Part shown: one piece after another, positions 1-7,686 of the stretch
Numbering within the stretch: the first letter of the stretch is position 1
Layout: each line of letters starts with the position of its first letter
From: Bryobacterales bacterium
GTDB taxonomy: Bacteria > Acidobacteriota > Terriglobia > Bryobacterales > Bryobacteraceae
Direction of reading: 5' to 3'
DNA: 33,426 nt
Assembly: GCA_026129915.1 (NCBI GenBank)
Contig: JAHCHD010000040.1
Span: 1 to 33,426 of the forward strand
The notes under the pieces: model-generated
What the model saw: the letters and a program-made list of their open reading frames with translations, nothing else
What the model was told of the DNA's origin: nothing
The model's database searches: none
Position numbers and translations under genes: made by a program

Positions 1-387
1 ATCCACGGCCAATTGACTCTTGCCACTGGCTCCCCGTGAATCCAAAGTAATGATTGTTGGATGAATATTACCCGTGGCGTTGCCACGAAGATCTTCAAGT
101 GTGGCGTTTGACCAGTCGCTTTCCAGTGGTGGCCGGTTAGAGGCCCTGACGAGCGCGGAAGATCGCTGAGTACCGCCTGCGAAGAAATCCGCAAGGCTGA
201 TTCCTAGGGCATCGGCGATCTTGTGGAGTGAAGCGATGGAGGGCGATGCCTGGCCGTTTTCGACCTGCGAGACGAAACTGGGCGAGAAACCCGCTCGTGC
301 GGCGAGCGTGCGAACGGAGATTCCACGGGCCTCTCGAATGCTATGGACTCTCGCTCCCACATCTACGGCAGTACTTTCCAGTTGCAT
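1..387 (-). CDS. HTH-cupin (XRE family) transcriptional regulator, 3' end cut off
   Basis: The first 129 codons of a regulator run off the left edge of the window. Reading from the ATG at 387, residues about 9-65 form an XRE-type helix-turn-helix: a VGARVHSIREARGIS start, then SVRTLAARAGFSPSFVSQVENG, in which the recognition helix is followed by the usual QASPSIASLHKIADAL. The domain is followed by a short linker (about residues 66-100) and the beginning of what should be a C-terminal cupin-type sensor domain, as in the PuuR/SutR group of small-molecule-responsive repressors; the cupin is outside the window, so this part is inferred from the N-terminal style. The ligand cannot be named. The gene follows a good sigma70 promoter at 686-714 with an unusually long leader of roughly 290 bases. 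No strong Shine-Dalgarno sequence precedes the ATG. Confidence 0.8.
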   Translation of the reverse strand, partial: MQLESTAVDVGARVHSIREARGISVRTLAARAGFSPSFVSQVENGQASPSIASLHKIADALGISLADFFAGGTQRSSALVRASNRPPLESDWSNATLEDLRGNATGNIHPTIITLDSRGASGKSQLAVD

Positions 388-710
388 GATGTCTACCAAA
401 TTTTCCACGCCAGCGTACACGAAGCGGGGGAGTGCTTACCCTCTAGGTTCTCTCCACCCAACGTCAATCATGAAACTGAACCGAACGGCGCGACCGTCTG
501 GATTCCCCCGCCCAGCGAACCCGCCACTACATCCAGTTACCACCGCGCCGGATTCTGGAATTTGCACAAGAGCACCGGGCAAAAGAAGCCCGCAACGTAC
601 CGGCAGAAGACAACCGATGCGGAACGGGCGGGACCGCTTCAGAGTGAGGATAACCGCAGAGGGGTGCACGCCCATCTCTATGGGGAGTGTACAGCTATAC
701 TGAACACGTG
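388..710. other. 323-base region without a convincing gene (leader of the HTH-cupin gene)
   Basis: No reading frame here has family resemblance. If the minus-strand promoter at 686-714 is used, nearly all of this stretch is 5' leader RNA of the regulator. It contains one small perfect hairpin, CGGGC/GCCCG with a seven-base loop at 576-592, without a run of T on either side. A minus-strand frame of 79 codons from an ATG at 675 exists just downstream of the predicted start of transcription, but its protein looks like an out-of-frame product. The stretch could hold a small RNA or a leader control element; nothing else is visible. Confidence 0.5.
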
Positions 711-714
711 TCAA
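686..714 (-). promoter_or_regulatory. Sigma70-type promoter, consensus -35, 17-base spacer
   Basis: On the minus strand TTGACA (709-714) is followed after exactly 17 bases by TACACT (686-691). The -35 box is a perfect match and overlaps the stop codon (711-713) of the upstream VOC gene. An 8-base palindrome ACACGTGT at 704-711 overlaps the -35 box and could be an operator. Transcription would start near 679 and read towards the HTH-cupin gene at 387. Confidence 0.65.
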
Positions 715-1112
715 TCGCAGGCCGGTTCCGGATTCGCCACAGGCCAGCCAATCCACCACGTGAGATTGTTGGAATCCACAACACCTGCCGTTCGGTGGCC
801 GTAGGGCTTGTCGTCGGGCTTGGACTCAGAAACCGATCCCGCAGCCAGCGCCCTCGCATAGACAGCATCCACATCCGGCATCCAGAGGTAGTGCGCGGCT
901 GCTCGCGCAGGGCAAGCGTCACCAGCTTGCCCCAGCATCAAGAGCGAATCGCCAATGCGCAGTTCCGCGTGCATCACGGAGCCGTCGTCGTTCCGATGGC
1001 AAAGTGTTTCCTCCGCCAGGAACGCCGCCTTCAGGAATGCGATCTCGGCATCGGCGTCTGGCACCACAAGGTACGGAGTAATGGTTGCGTAAGAGTCGTG
1101 ATTTTCCTTCAT
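711..1112 (-). CDS. VOC family protein (glyoxalase/PhnB-like)
   Basis: A 133-residue protein with the pattern of the vicinal oxygen chelate superfamily: an N-terminal ITPYLVVPDADAEIAFLKAAF strand-helix unit, the middle segment with HAELRIGDSLLMLG, and a second half with LWMPDVDAVYARALAAG and a closing WWIGWP strand. This is the compact PhnB/YdcA-like single-domain form. Enzymes of this fold include lyases, dioxygenases and resistance proteins, and the substrate cannot be predicted. The gene starts 9 bases after the end of the AraC-type regulator gene on the same strand, so the two are almost certainly cotranscribed. Its own stop codon lies inside the -35 box of the next promoter. Confidence 0.85.
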   Translation of the reverse strand: MKENHDSYATITPYLVVPDADAEIAFLKAAFLAEETLCHRNDDGSVMHAELRIGDSLLMLGQAGDACPARAAAHYLWMPDVDAVYARALAAGSVSESKPDDKPYGHRTAGVVDSNNLTWWIGWPVANPEPACD

Positions 1113-1121
1113 TGCCCCAGT

Positions 1122-1982
1122 CTACGGAAGCAGAATCTGTGGGGATTGTAGGAAATCGACGTGGTTGTGGAATCTTGTTACCGCAGAGCGATACTCGCTG
1201 GGGGTGATGCCGGAGAACTCGCGAAAGTCGTGAATCAGGTGGGCTTGATCGAAGTAGCCGCAATCGAGCGCAAGCGTGGCCCAGGCCTGATCCCCATTGG
1301 CGGCGGACAGACCGCGATGTGCCGAACTCACCGCTTGCTGGAAGCGAAGCAGCCGGCAGAATCTCTTTGGCGTCATTCCCACCTCGGCGCGGAATCGCCT
1401 TGAAAACCCTTCGGAACTCAGGCCTGCCATCGCCGCGACATCCGCAACTCGCTCCACTGCCGGGCGTTCGCGGAAACGGGCGAGTGAATGCGAAACGGCC
1501 GGATGGAGGGTGCGAGCAGTCCATGCGGCCAGGAGCCACGCTTGGAGAATATCGAGGACCATCCCTGGAGACGCTGCCTCGAGCAGTTGCTGCCGTAGCC
1601 TTCGCGCCTCACCTTCGCCGGCCAGCGCGCCAAGGGGAGTGTCAGCATCCGTTAGCTCCGGTGCGGGGTGGCTGAGGAAGGGCAGGGTGCCGCCAGGGCG
1701 GAATGCGATACCAGCGACGTGTCTCTGTTCGGCGGTATCGATGATCTGAAATCGCGTGGCGGCGCCAGTGAGTACCGTACCCGGCGACTCATCGCACACG
1801 AAGCCAGAGGGGCCATGGCGATAGGTCCGTGTCCTGTCTTCGGCAAGGTTGATGATGAGTTGCGGGGCTCCCGTCGGCAATATCCGCTCGAGCGCCATCG
1901 GCCGGGCATCGTCCAGGCACAGCCAGACGCAATCGACATAGCTATTCAGCGGCGGTCCGGGGTTGCGTGAGACAAAAAGCAT
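1122..1982 (-). CDS. AraC family transcriptional regulator
   Basis: A 286-residue protein. Residues about 1-150 look like the DUF6597-type N-terminal sensor domain found in many AraC regulators (a LNSYVDCVW start, then ERILPTGAPQLIINL, and GVAFRPGG-like AGIAFRPGG near residue 92). Residues about 170-280 form the two helix-turn-helix units of the AraC family: AAMAGLSSEGFSRRFRAEVG followed by MTPKRFCRLLRFQQA, and a second unit ending with the typical YFDQAHLIHDFREFSGITPS. It probably controls itself and the VOC gene that follows 9 bases downstream. The effector is unknown. The start ATG at 1982 fits the family length; the sequence further upstream offers no better start. Confidence 0.88.
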   Translation of the reverse strand: MLFVSRNPGPPLNSYVDCVWLCLDDARPMALERILPTGAPQLIINLAEDRTRTYRHGPSGFVCDESPGTVLTGAATRFQIIDTAEQRHVAGIAFRPGGTLPFLSHPAPELTDADTPLGALAGEGEARRLRQQLLEAASPGMVLDILQAWLLAAWTARTLHPAVSHSLARFRERPAVERVADVAAMAGLSSEGFSRRFRAEVGMTPKRFCRLLRFQQAVSSAHRGLSAANGDQAWATLALDCGYFDQAHLIHDFREFSGITPSEYRSAVTRFHNHVDFLQSPQILLP

Positions 1983-2067
1983 CCAGTGGCCCTATCCTCG
2001 CACCTCCGCTACTGGCTGACAACTCTCGAGTGCTAGTGCTGCGTCCTCAATCGAGGCGGACGATACG

Positions 2068-2631
2068 TCAAGATTCTTGCGCCATGGCTAGCAGTTTCCG
2101 CACGGTGTTCCAGTTTCGTGTGGTGCCGGGATTCGGTTCGCCGCCCGCACTGCGAAGTGCGCGCTCCAGCCTTGGAATCGGTAACTTGGATTGGCCCATT
2201 CCAGTGGGATAGTACACGAATAGGTCACGCCCTGTGAGGCGGAGTTGCTCTCCAGTTGCGCCAAGAGACTCAAGTGCAATAGGGTCAACATGCGCAGGCT
2301 GCTCGCGAAGAAACAAAACCGTGAGTTTCGAAGGCGCTCCCTGGGCCTCATGGGGAAAGGGATTCGCTTCCACGGTGGAACGCAGCTCGGTGGCGCTACG
2401 CAGAATCACGGCGGGAAGAAAGCCGAAGGTGCTTTCTATCGCCTGCTCGATTTCGTTGGCGAGGGTGGGGGACTTTCGCTGGGGGCTGCCAAACACGATA
2501 TTCCCGCTCTGAATGTATGTTCGTGGGTTCGTAAAGCCAAGCTGGGCGCAAAGCTCCCGAAGGGACTCCATGGGGATTTTGTGATGTCCTCCGACGTTGA
2601 TGCCGCGCAACAAGGCAATCCATGTGGTCAT
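2068..2631 (-). CDS. DUF1697 domain-containing protein
   Basis: A protein of 187 residues with the hallmark DUF1697 opening MTTWIALLRGINVGGHHKI, followed by MESLRELCAQLGF and TYIQSGNIVF, all characteristic of the family. The C-terminal half contains the segment TGRDLFVYYPTGMGQSKL and the closing TRNWNTVRKL block, also typical. The function of DUF1697 proteins is not established. The frame is open for ten more codons upstream, but the family start is the ATG at 2631. The gene lies 92 bases downstream of mnmE on the same strand and may be read from the rpmH operon or from its own promoter; no strong promoter was recognised in the gap. The genes downstream of it also point left but belong to a separate AraC/VOC unit. 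Confidence 0.88.
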   Translation of the reverse strand: MTTWIALLRGINVGGHHKIPMESLRELCAQLGFTNPRTYIQSGNIVFGSPQRKSPTLANEIEQAIESTFGFLPAVILRSATELRSTVEANPFPHEAQGAPSKLTVLFLREQPAHVDPIALESLGATGEQLRLTGRDLFVYYPTGMGQSKLPIPRLERALRSAGGEPNPGTTRNWNTVRKLLAMAQES

Positions 2632-2723
2632 GGATTGAGTGTCGCGCAGACCGAAGGCCACAATGGTCTACCCGTTATGACTGATGCAGCAAAGATGGTC
2701 GCCGGTAAATTTCAGCGGGCCGG

Positions 2724-4085
2724 CTATTTTCCGATGCAGAAGGTGTTGAAGATGCGGTGCAGGATGTCATCGGCAGTGGTGGCGCCGGTGAGTTCGTCGA
2801 GGGAATGCACGGAGGAGTAGAGGTCAATCAGCAGCATCTCGTGGGGGAGGCCGGCGTGCTGGGCTTCCATGCCGCGGGAGAGGGCGTCGGCGGCGTCCCG
2901 TAGTAGCTTCGCCTGACGGGCGTTGGTGATGAGGCTCTGCTGAAGGGGGATGCCATCGTCTGGGACCACCTTCGCGACGATTGCTTCCCGAAGCGCCTGT
3001 ACGCCGTCGCCCGTCGTGGCGGAGACGGGCAGGGCGGGGCAGGGCAGTTCTGCATGCTGGGGCAGATCGCATTTATTGCCTGCAACCAGGAAGGCGCCTG
3101 CGCTGGTCACGCGGCCGAGCAAGGCGTGATCGCCGGGCTCCAGGGGTTCGGAGAGGTCAAACACCAGCAGAGTGAGATCAGCGTCCGCGATTGCGGAGTA
3201 ACTGCGCTCAATGCCCAAGTTCTCCACGCGATCCTCGGAGGGGCGGATACCGGCCGTATCCATCAGACGCACGGGAAGGCCGCCGATGGCTGCGCGTTCG
3301 CTCACCACGTCGCGGGTGGTGCCTGGGATTTCGGTGACGATGGCACGCTCCTGCTGAAGCAGGGCGTTAAACAGGCTGCTCTTGCCGACATTGGGCCGTC
3401 CGACAATAGCCAACTGGATGCCTTCCTGAACAAGCCGTCCAAATGAATAGGAATCGGCGAGGCAACGCAACGCGGCAAGAGGCGAGGCGAGGGCAGGCAG
3501 GATGATGCCATTCCCGGGGATGTCGATCTCGCTGGTAGCGTCGTCGGCGAAGTCGATGCCTGCTTCCAGTTGGGCGATCAGGTTCAATAACTGATCCTTT
3601 ACGGGCCGGAGCTGCCGCGCCAGGCTGCCATCAGCCTGCTGGCAGGCGATCTTTGCCTGGTAAACGGTGGTCGATTCGATGAGGTCGCGGACGGCTTCGG
3701 CGCGGGGAAGATCAATGCGGCCGTTTGCGAAGGCGCGCAGGGTGAATTCGCCGGGGCCGGCGAGGCGCGCACCCCCAGCCATCGCCCTTTCCACACAGAA
3801 GCGAAGCACCACGGGTGAGCCGTGGCACGCAATCTCCACCACGTCCTCGCCTGTGTAGGAATGCGGGGCAGCAAACCAGGTGAGCAGAACCTGGTCAACG
3901 GCTTGGCCATCGTCGTCCCGGAGAGAGGTGAGGGTGGCGCGGCGGTGCTGCCAGCGCTGGTGTGCAGTGCTGCCAGTGAGCCGAGCGGCAATGCTGGTGG
4001 CTTCCTTGCCGGTGATGCGGACAATCCCCAGTCCGCTCCGTCCTGGCGGAGTGGCCAGCGCAACAATGGTGTCGTGCAGGTTCAC
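2724..4085 (-). CDS. mnmE: tRNA modification GTPase MnmE
   Basis: MnmE works with MnmG to place the carboxymethylaminomethyl group on uridine 34 of certain tRNAs. The 453-residue product shows the whole family layout: N-terminal tetrahydrofolate-binding domain starting [18 protein letters not shown], a helical domain, an embedded G domain with the P-loop GRPNVGKSS, the G2 segment PGTTRDV, the G3 DTAG and the G4 NKCD, and the strictly conserved C-terminal CIGK whose cysteine is essential in the family. The GTG at 4085 is chosen as start because family similarity begins there; in-frame ATG codons further upstream would overlap jag and add residues foreign to the family. The gene lies 7 bases after jag and is the last member of the rpmH cluster. 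Confidence 0.96.
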   Translation of the reverse strand: MNLHDTIVALATPPGRSGLGIVRITGKEATSIAARLTGSTAHQRWQHRRATLTSLRDDDGQAVDQVLLTWFAAPHSYTGEDVVEIACHGSPVVLRFCVERAMAGGARLAGPGEFTLRAFANGRIDLPRAEAVRDLIESTTVYQAKIACQQADGSLARQLRPVKDQLLNLIAQLEAGIDFADDATSEIDIPGNGIILPALASPLAALRCLADSYSFGRLVQEGIQLAIVGRPNVGKSSLFNALLQQERAIVTEIPGTTRDVVSERAAIGGLPVRLMDTAGIRPSEDRVENLGIERSYSAIADADLTLLVFDLSEPLEPGDHALLGRVTSAGAFLVAGNKCDLPQHAELPCPALPVSATTGDGVQALREAIVAKVVPDDGIPLQQSLITNARQAKLLRDAADALSRGMEAQHAGLPHEMLLIDLYSSVHSLDELTGATTADDILHRIFNTFCIGK

Positions 4086-4092
4086 GGGACCA

Positions 4093-4803
4093 TCAGCCGC
4101 GTGGACCGCGCCGCGGGGGACGGTCGCCGCGTCCACCATCGCGTCCGCCACGATCCCGCCCGGCGCCATCTCGGCGAGGAGGACGCCGATCGTCGCCGGG
4201 GCCGCGTGGAGAGCCGCCTTCCGGCCGTCCGCCGCGAGGAAGGAATGGGCCAGGTGGCGGTGGTGGCACTTCCGGAGTCTTCATCGCAGCGGGATAGATC
4301 ACCACGTAGCGGCCATGGGCACTGGACGCGCTCTCTGAACGGACGTCCGTGCGGTCACGCAGTGCGATGTGCAGCACGCGCCGCTCCCGGCTGTTCATGG
4401 GGTTGAAAGCGAAAGGCTTCTTTGATTCCACCACGCGATCGGCGGCAGTGATGGCAGTGAGCCGCAATTCCCGCATCCGAAGCAGGCGGTAGCCGTTGCA
4501 ATCGAACGCGATGCGTGCGTGATGGTCGTTGGGGACGTGAAGCACTTCGAGCGTCAGCATCTCCAGGGCAAGCAATACCTCGCCCTTGTTTGCCAGGAGC
4601 AAGTCAATGTCCTCGCCTGAGAAATCTACCATCAGGTCGGGACGGTCGAAGTCCGGGTCGTGGCGCTTTGGCGGCGCTACCGTGCATTCGAGGTCGAGCT
4701 GAGCGTGTTCAATGACTGTTCGCAAGAAGTCGCGAATGCGTTCGCCATGCTCGGCTTCCGTATAGATGACGGTTTGCGGGTTCGGTTCCTGTGCTTCTGG
4801 CAT
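4093..4803 (-). CDS. jag: Jag/KhpB-like RNA-binding protein with KH and R3H domains
   Basis: Jag (KhpB) proteins bind RNA and take part in cell elongation and division control in Gram-positive bacteria; the gene commonly follows yidC, as here. The 236-residue product has no recognisable Jag-N domain. A KH domain covers about residues 15-100, but its GxxG loop reads [10 protein letters not shown], so the first glycine is replaced. The R3H domain (about 108-170) is well kept, with [15 protein letters not shown] and the closing [11 protein letters not shown]. Residues about 176-236 form a disordered tail rich in Pro, Gly, Arg and Asp (RGG-like), which is unusual for the family. It lies 39 bases after yidC and 7 bases before mnmE. 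Confidence 0.9.
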   Translation of the reverse strand: MPEAQEPNPQTVIYTEAEHGERIRDFLRTVIEHAQLDLECTVAPPKRHDPDFDRPDLMVDFSGEDIDLLLANKGEVLLALEMLTLEVLHVPNDHHARIAFDCNGYRLLRMRELRLTAITAADRVVESKKPFAFNPMNSRERRVLHIALRDRTDVRSESASSAHGRYVVIYPAAMKTPEVPPPPPGPFLPRGGRPEGGSPRGPGDDRRPPRRDGAGRDRGGRDGGRGDRPPRRGPRG

Positions 4804-4842
4804 TGGCAGGTGCTTCCTGATGCAGTGAGGCGCAAACTTGGT

Positions 4843-6609
4843 TTACTTGCGCCGCTTGATGGACTTTTTCTCCGCAACCACTGGGACTAGCGCAGTGTTG
4901 TCTGTAAATTTGTTAATAAACAGTTGCTGCACGATGCCAACCAGGTTGCTGGTAAGCCAATATAATACCAGTCCGCTTGAAGCCCACCAGAAAATCACAC
5001 CGAAAACCAGGGGCATGGTGTTCATCATCATCTTCTGGGTGGGGTCAGTTGAAGGGGTGGGCGTGAGCCGCTGCATGAAGATCTGCGACACCACCATGGT
5101 AAGCGGCAGGATGCGGATCGCGAAGGACTCGGGACGTGAAAGGTCGTCCACCCAGAGCCAGTTTGCGCCGCGCAGTTCGATGGCCACGCTCAGCACCTGG
5201 TAGAAGGCAAAAAAGAACGGAATCTGAAGCAGCATGGGCACGCAGCCAGCAGCCGGGTTTACCCCGTTCTTCTGGTATAGCTCCATCACTTCCTGGTTCT
5301 GCTGTTGCTTGCGGGGGTCACGGAGGCTAATGCCTTTGTAACGGTCGTTGATGGCCTGGATCTGGGGCTGCAACGCCTGCATCTTCTTCATGCTCTTCAT
5401 GCTGGTGATCTTCAGCGGCAACATTACGAAGTTGATGCCGATGGTAAGCACGACAATGGCCCAGCCGAAGTTATGCAGGTGGTTGTCGGCGAGCCAGTTG
5501 AGCGAGAGGAAGAGGGGTTCGGCGATAAAGAAGAACCAGCCGAAATCCACCAGACTTGCCAGTTTGGGGTGAATGCTCTTCAGGATGTCGATGTTCTTTG
5601 GGCCCACGAACAAGCCGAAGTCGTTTACACCCGCGCCGCCGATGGCGATGCCTACGTGGTTATTTTCCACCTCGTCGCCGTTATAGGGTACGGAATCGGC
5701 ACTGACATCAAACTCCACTGTGCCGCGTTCGGTGGGCAGAAACATGGCTGCGAAGTACTTGTCCTGCAGTCCAGCGAAGTCATAGACGCCGGGCAGGACA
5801 AGAGGCGCATCGGAGGCATCGCCGGCGGTACGTGTCTCAACCTTGCCGCGGGGTTGGTCGTAGAGGGCCGCGGTTTGGAAATCCTGCCGCTTGTCGACGC
5901 TCGAATCACCGAAACCGCCGCGCCAGGCGAGCAGGTGGGGAACCGGAGATTGGCCATTCATTACCTCGGAGCGGACGCGGGCACGGTAGCTGCTTTCCTC
6001 GATCTCAAAAACCTTCCGGAAGGTCCATGTGCCGTTGGAGAGCAGGAACTCAATGTGGCGACCGTTCTCGCTCACATTGGCCACGTATAGGTCTTTGTTA
6101 GCGTCAATGGGCGCTTTCTGGCCGCGCAATTGGATGGAAAATGGCTCGCCCACCTTGGCGAATGCCGCCTGATTAACGAGTTCCAGCGGGCTGCCATCGG
6201 TGCTCTTGTGGTCCTTGATGGTCCAACTGCGCACCACTGCGCCTCGGTTGCTGAAGGTGACCTTCACAAGGTTGGTCTCAACGATGAATAGCTCTTCGGT
6301 TTCCGCGCGGCGAATGGCGGCAGGGGAGGCGGGGGAAGCCTCAATGGACGGGCTGGAGGCCGGTGCCACCGGTGCGGCTGCGGTAGCGGGTTCCGCACTG
6401 GGCGTACCTCCCTTGCTTTCCGCTGTTTCGGCCACAGGAGTTAGTGTGGCTTCCGGTGGTGGCCCGAATGCGCGGAACAGATACTGGCTGCCGATGAGGA
6501 CCGCGCCCATCAGCACCAACGCCAGCAGCATGCGCCGCTCCACGGAAATCTCACCCTTTGGTTTTCCTGCAGCGCGGTTGGGGGTTTGCCCGGTGGGAAT
6601 TTCTGGCAT
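4843..6609 (-). CDS. yidC: Membrane protein insertase YidC
   Basis: YidC inserts and folds inner-membrane proteins, alone or with the Sec translocon. The 588-residue product has the Gram-negative layout: a short cytoplasmic N-terminus, first membrane segment (RRMLLALVLMGAVLIG), a Pro/Ala-rich linker, the large periplasmic beta-sandwich P1 domain (about 90-350), and the conserved five-helix insertase core with FGWAIVVLTIGINFVMLPLK, the amphipathic MKSMKKMQALQPQIQ loop, NPAAGCVPMLLQIPFFFAFY and the final GLVLYWLTSNLVGIVQQ, then a basic tail. The ATG at 6609 is taken rather than a TTG four codons upstream because a GAGA element stands at a good distance. It lies 15 bases after yidD in the rpmH operon. 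Confidence 0.96.
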   Translation of the reverse strand: MPEIPTGQTPNRAAGKPKGEISVERRMLLALVLMGAVLIGSQYLFRAFGPPPEATLTPVAETAESKGGTPSAEPATAAAPVAPASSPSIEASPASPAAIRRAETEELFIVETNLVKVTFSNRGAVVRSWTIKDHKSTDGSPLELVNQAAFAKVGEPFSIQLRGQKAPIDANKDLYVANVSENGRHIEFLLSNGTWTFRKVFEIEESSYRARVRSEVMNGQSPVPHLLAWRGGFGDSSVDKRQDFQTAALYDQPRGKVETRTAGDASDAPLVLPGVYDFAGLQDKYFAAMFLPTERGTVEFDVSADSVPYNGDEVENNHVGIAIGGAGVNDFGLFVGPKNIDILKSIHPKLASLVDFGWFFFIAEPLFLSLNWLADNHLHNFGWAIVVLTIGINFVMLPLKITSMKSMKKMQALQPQIQAINDRYKGISLRDPRKQQQNQEVMELYQKNGVNPAAGCVPMLLQIPFFFAFYQVLSVAIELRGANWLWVDDLSRPESFAIRILPLTMVVSQIFMQRLTPTPSTDPTQKMMMNTMPLVFGVIFWWASSGLVLYWLTSNLVGIVQQLFINKFTDNTALVPVVAEKKSIKRRK

Positions 6610-6624
6610 CAGTGATCTCAACTA

Positions 6625-6900
6625 TCAATTTGGACTGGTATATCGACTCGAACTGGGGGACGATGCTGGTTGGCAGGCATGGCCCTTTGGGGGTGGCACG
6701 GGATCCAGTCCACCCTTGCAGAATGGCTGGCAGCGTACGAGACGCTTCAAGCCCAGCCAAGCACCGCTCGCCGCGCCATGCAGTTCCACCGCTTCCCGCA
6801 TGTATTCGGAACAAGTGGGATGAAAGCGGCAGGCACTCGGCAGCATCGGAGAGAGGAAGCGCTTATACCCAACCAATGTCATGATGATGAGGCGGCGCAT
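6625..6900 (-). CDS. yidD: Membrane protein insertion efficiency factor YidD
   Basis: A 91-residue protein with the diagnostic YidD pattern: an amphipathic N-terminal helix [18 protein letters not shown], then CRFHPTCSEYMREAVELHG with the conserved cysteines, and GLKRLVRCQPFCKGGLDPVP. YidD is associated with YidC-dependent membrane insertion at the inner membrane. The ATG at 6900 matches the usual family start and overlaps the end of rnpA by 22 bases; a second ATG at 6882 would give an ATGA overlap with the rnpA stop but would trim the helix. A short Ser/Pro-rich tail follows the conserved core. Confidence 0.93.
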   Translation of the reverse strand: MRRLIIMTLVGYKRFLSPMLPSACRFHPTCSEYMREAVELHGAASGAWLGLKRLVRCQPFCKGGLDPVPPPKGHACQPASSPSSSRYTSPN

Positions 6901-7298
6901 CGGTCCAATACCTGCACAACTTCCGCGAGCACCTCATCGAACGGCAATTCGCCAGCGATGCGTCGCGGATTAAATACCAGGCTCCACCCTGTGGGTAAGC
7001 GCCTCAAGGAGATGCGGACCGCCTCCCGTACGCGCCGCCGGATGCGATTGCGCCGGTTTGCCTTGCCCAGCGCACGCGGAGTAGTGAAACCCGCCCGAGT
7101 TGGCGCATCATCTGCCCGGTTGAGGCAAAAGGCCACGAAGCTCCGTTTGGAGAGCTTCCGGCCGGAATCGTAAACCAGACGGAACTCTGTCCGTTTGCGG
7201 ATCCTGCGTTCGCTGCTGAAGGATTCGTCCTGGCCGGATGCAGAAGTCAAGGCGTTCGCGGTGCGCTTTCTAGTGCGAACGCTGTACGGCGCGCTCAT
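6879..7298 (-). CDS. rnpA: Ribonuclease P protein component
   Basis: The protein cofactor of RNase P, which helps the catalytic RNA bind precursor tRNA. The core runs [16 protein letters not shown], followed by the SFVAFCLNR strand, [25 protein letters not shown] with the RNR signature, and the final strand near LVFNPR. The start is uncertain: the ATG at 7298 (139 residues) overlaps the 3' end of rpmH by 29 bases, while a TTG at 7250 (123 residues) lies just after rpmH and gives a length nearer to the family norm. Neither has a convincing ribosome binding site. Order and strand match the conserved rpmH-rnpA-yidD-yidC arrangement. Confidence 0.93.
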   Translation of the reverse strand: MSAPYSVRTRKRTANALTSASGQDESFSSERRIRKRTEFRLVYDSGRKLSKRSFVAFCLNRADDAPTRAGFTTPRALGKANRRNRIRRRVREAVRISLRRLPTGWSLVFNPRRIAGELPFDEVLAEVVQVLDRCAASSS

Positions 7299-7437
7299 CG
7301 CTGACCGTGAGCTTCCAGCGGCCACGCGCACGCCTGCGGGCAAGTACAGCACGCCCGTTCTTGGTTGCCATGCGAGCGCGGAACCCGTGGGTCTTGGCGC
7401 GCTTGCGGTTATTTGGTTGAAACGTCCGTTTCGGCAT
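7270..7437 (-). CDS. rpmH: Ribosomal protein bL34
   Basis: A 55-residue basic protein of the large ribosomal subunit, reading [20 protein letters not shown] and then [20 protein letters not shown], the almost invariant bL34 sequence. A short C-terminal extension of about ten residues follows the usual end of the family near RW.KL. The ATG at 7437 has a GAGGG element 5 bases upstream. It is the first gene of the cluster leading to rnpA, yidD, yidC, jag and mnmE, with a promoter at 7531-7559 and a hairpin in the leader at 7454-7469. The gene sits entirely inside a longer open frame that is in phase with rnpA. Confidence 0.97.
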   Translation of the reverse strand: MPKRTFQPNNRKRAKTHGFRARMATKNGRAVLARRRARGRWKLTVSDERAVQRSH

Positions 7438-7453
7438 TTTTCCCTCGCTGGAG

Positions 7454-7469
7454 TCGGCTGTTCAGCCGA
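7454..7469 (-). promoter_or_regulatory. Perfect hairpin in the rpmH leader
   Basis: On the minus strand TCGGCT and AGCCGA form a six-pair stem around the four-base loop GAAC, about 17 bases before the rpmH start codon and just upstream of the ribosome binding site. It lies inside the predicted 87-base leader and could affect translation or stability of the operon RNA; there is no T run, so it is not a terminator. Confidence 0.45.
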
Positions 7470-7530
7470 AGTAGACAAATGTGCAGTTGAGCTCCCGCGT
7501 AAGAAGAAATCCGCAGGGCGACAGAATTTC

Positions 7531-7559
7531 ATTTTATCTCGTTTTGCGGAAGGGGGCAA
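7531..7559 (-). promoter_or_regulatory. Sigma70-type promoter of the rpmH operon
   Basis: On the minus strand TTGCCC (7554-7559) and TAAAAT (7531-7536) stand 17 bases apart, matching the consensus boxes at four and five of six positions. Transcription would start near 7524, giving a leader of about 87 bases before rpmH. Confidence 0.6.
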
Positions 7560-7647
7560 AGCGCGTTGCGAAGAACGGGTGCACGATAGTGGTTTCTGGC
7601 GGCCTTCGTGCTACGCTTGAGAAAGATCTGGGACTTTCTTTTGAATC

Positions 7648-7664
7648 GGACTCAGTTGGAGTCC
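7648..7664 (+). promoter_or_regulatory. Hairpin in the leader of the radical SAM gene
   Basis: GGACTC and GAGTCC form a perfect six-pair stem with the five-base loop AGTTG. It ends six bases before the purine-rich ribosome binding site GGGGAAAGAG (7671-7680) of the gene starting at 7687. It could tune translation; no known riboswitch fold was recognised around it. Confidence 0.4.
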
Positions 7665-7686
7665 TCTCCTGGGGAAAGAGTCTTTA

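Noticed and set aside
436..675. A 79-codon minus-strand frame directly after the promoter at 686-714.
   Set aside because: The start would be almost leaderless, the protein has no family features and the composition looks out of frame. Kept only as leader sequence.
6879..7559. A long open frame in phase with rnpA that contains rpmH completely, resembling the nested rpmH/rnpA arrangement known from Thermus.
   Set aside because: Its ATG codons at 7559 and 7532 lie at or upstream of the predicted promoter boxes (7531-7559), before the likely transcript start near 7524, and the extra residues have no family likeness. GC-rich DNA often leaves such frames open.
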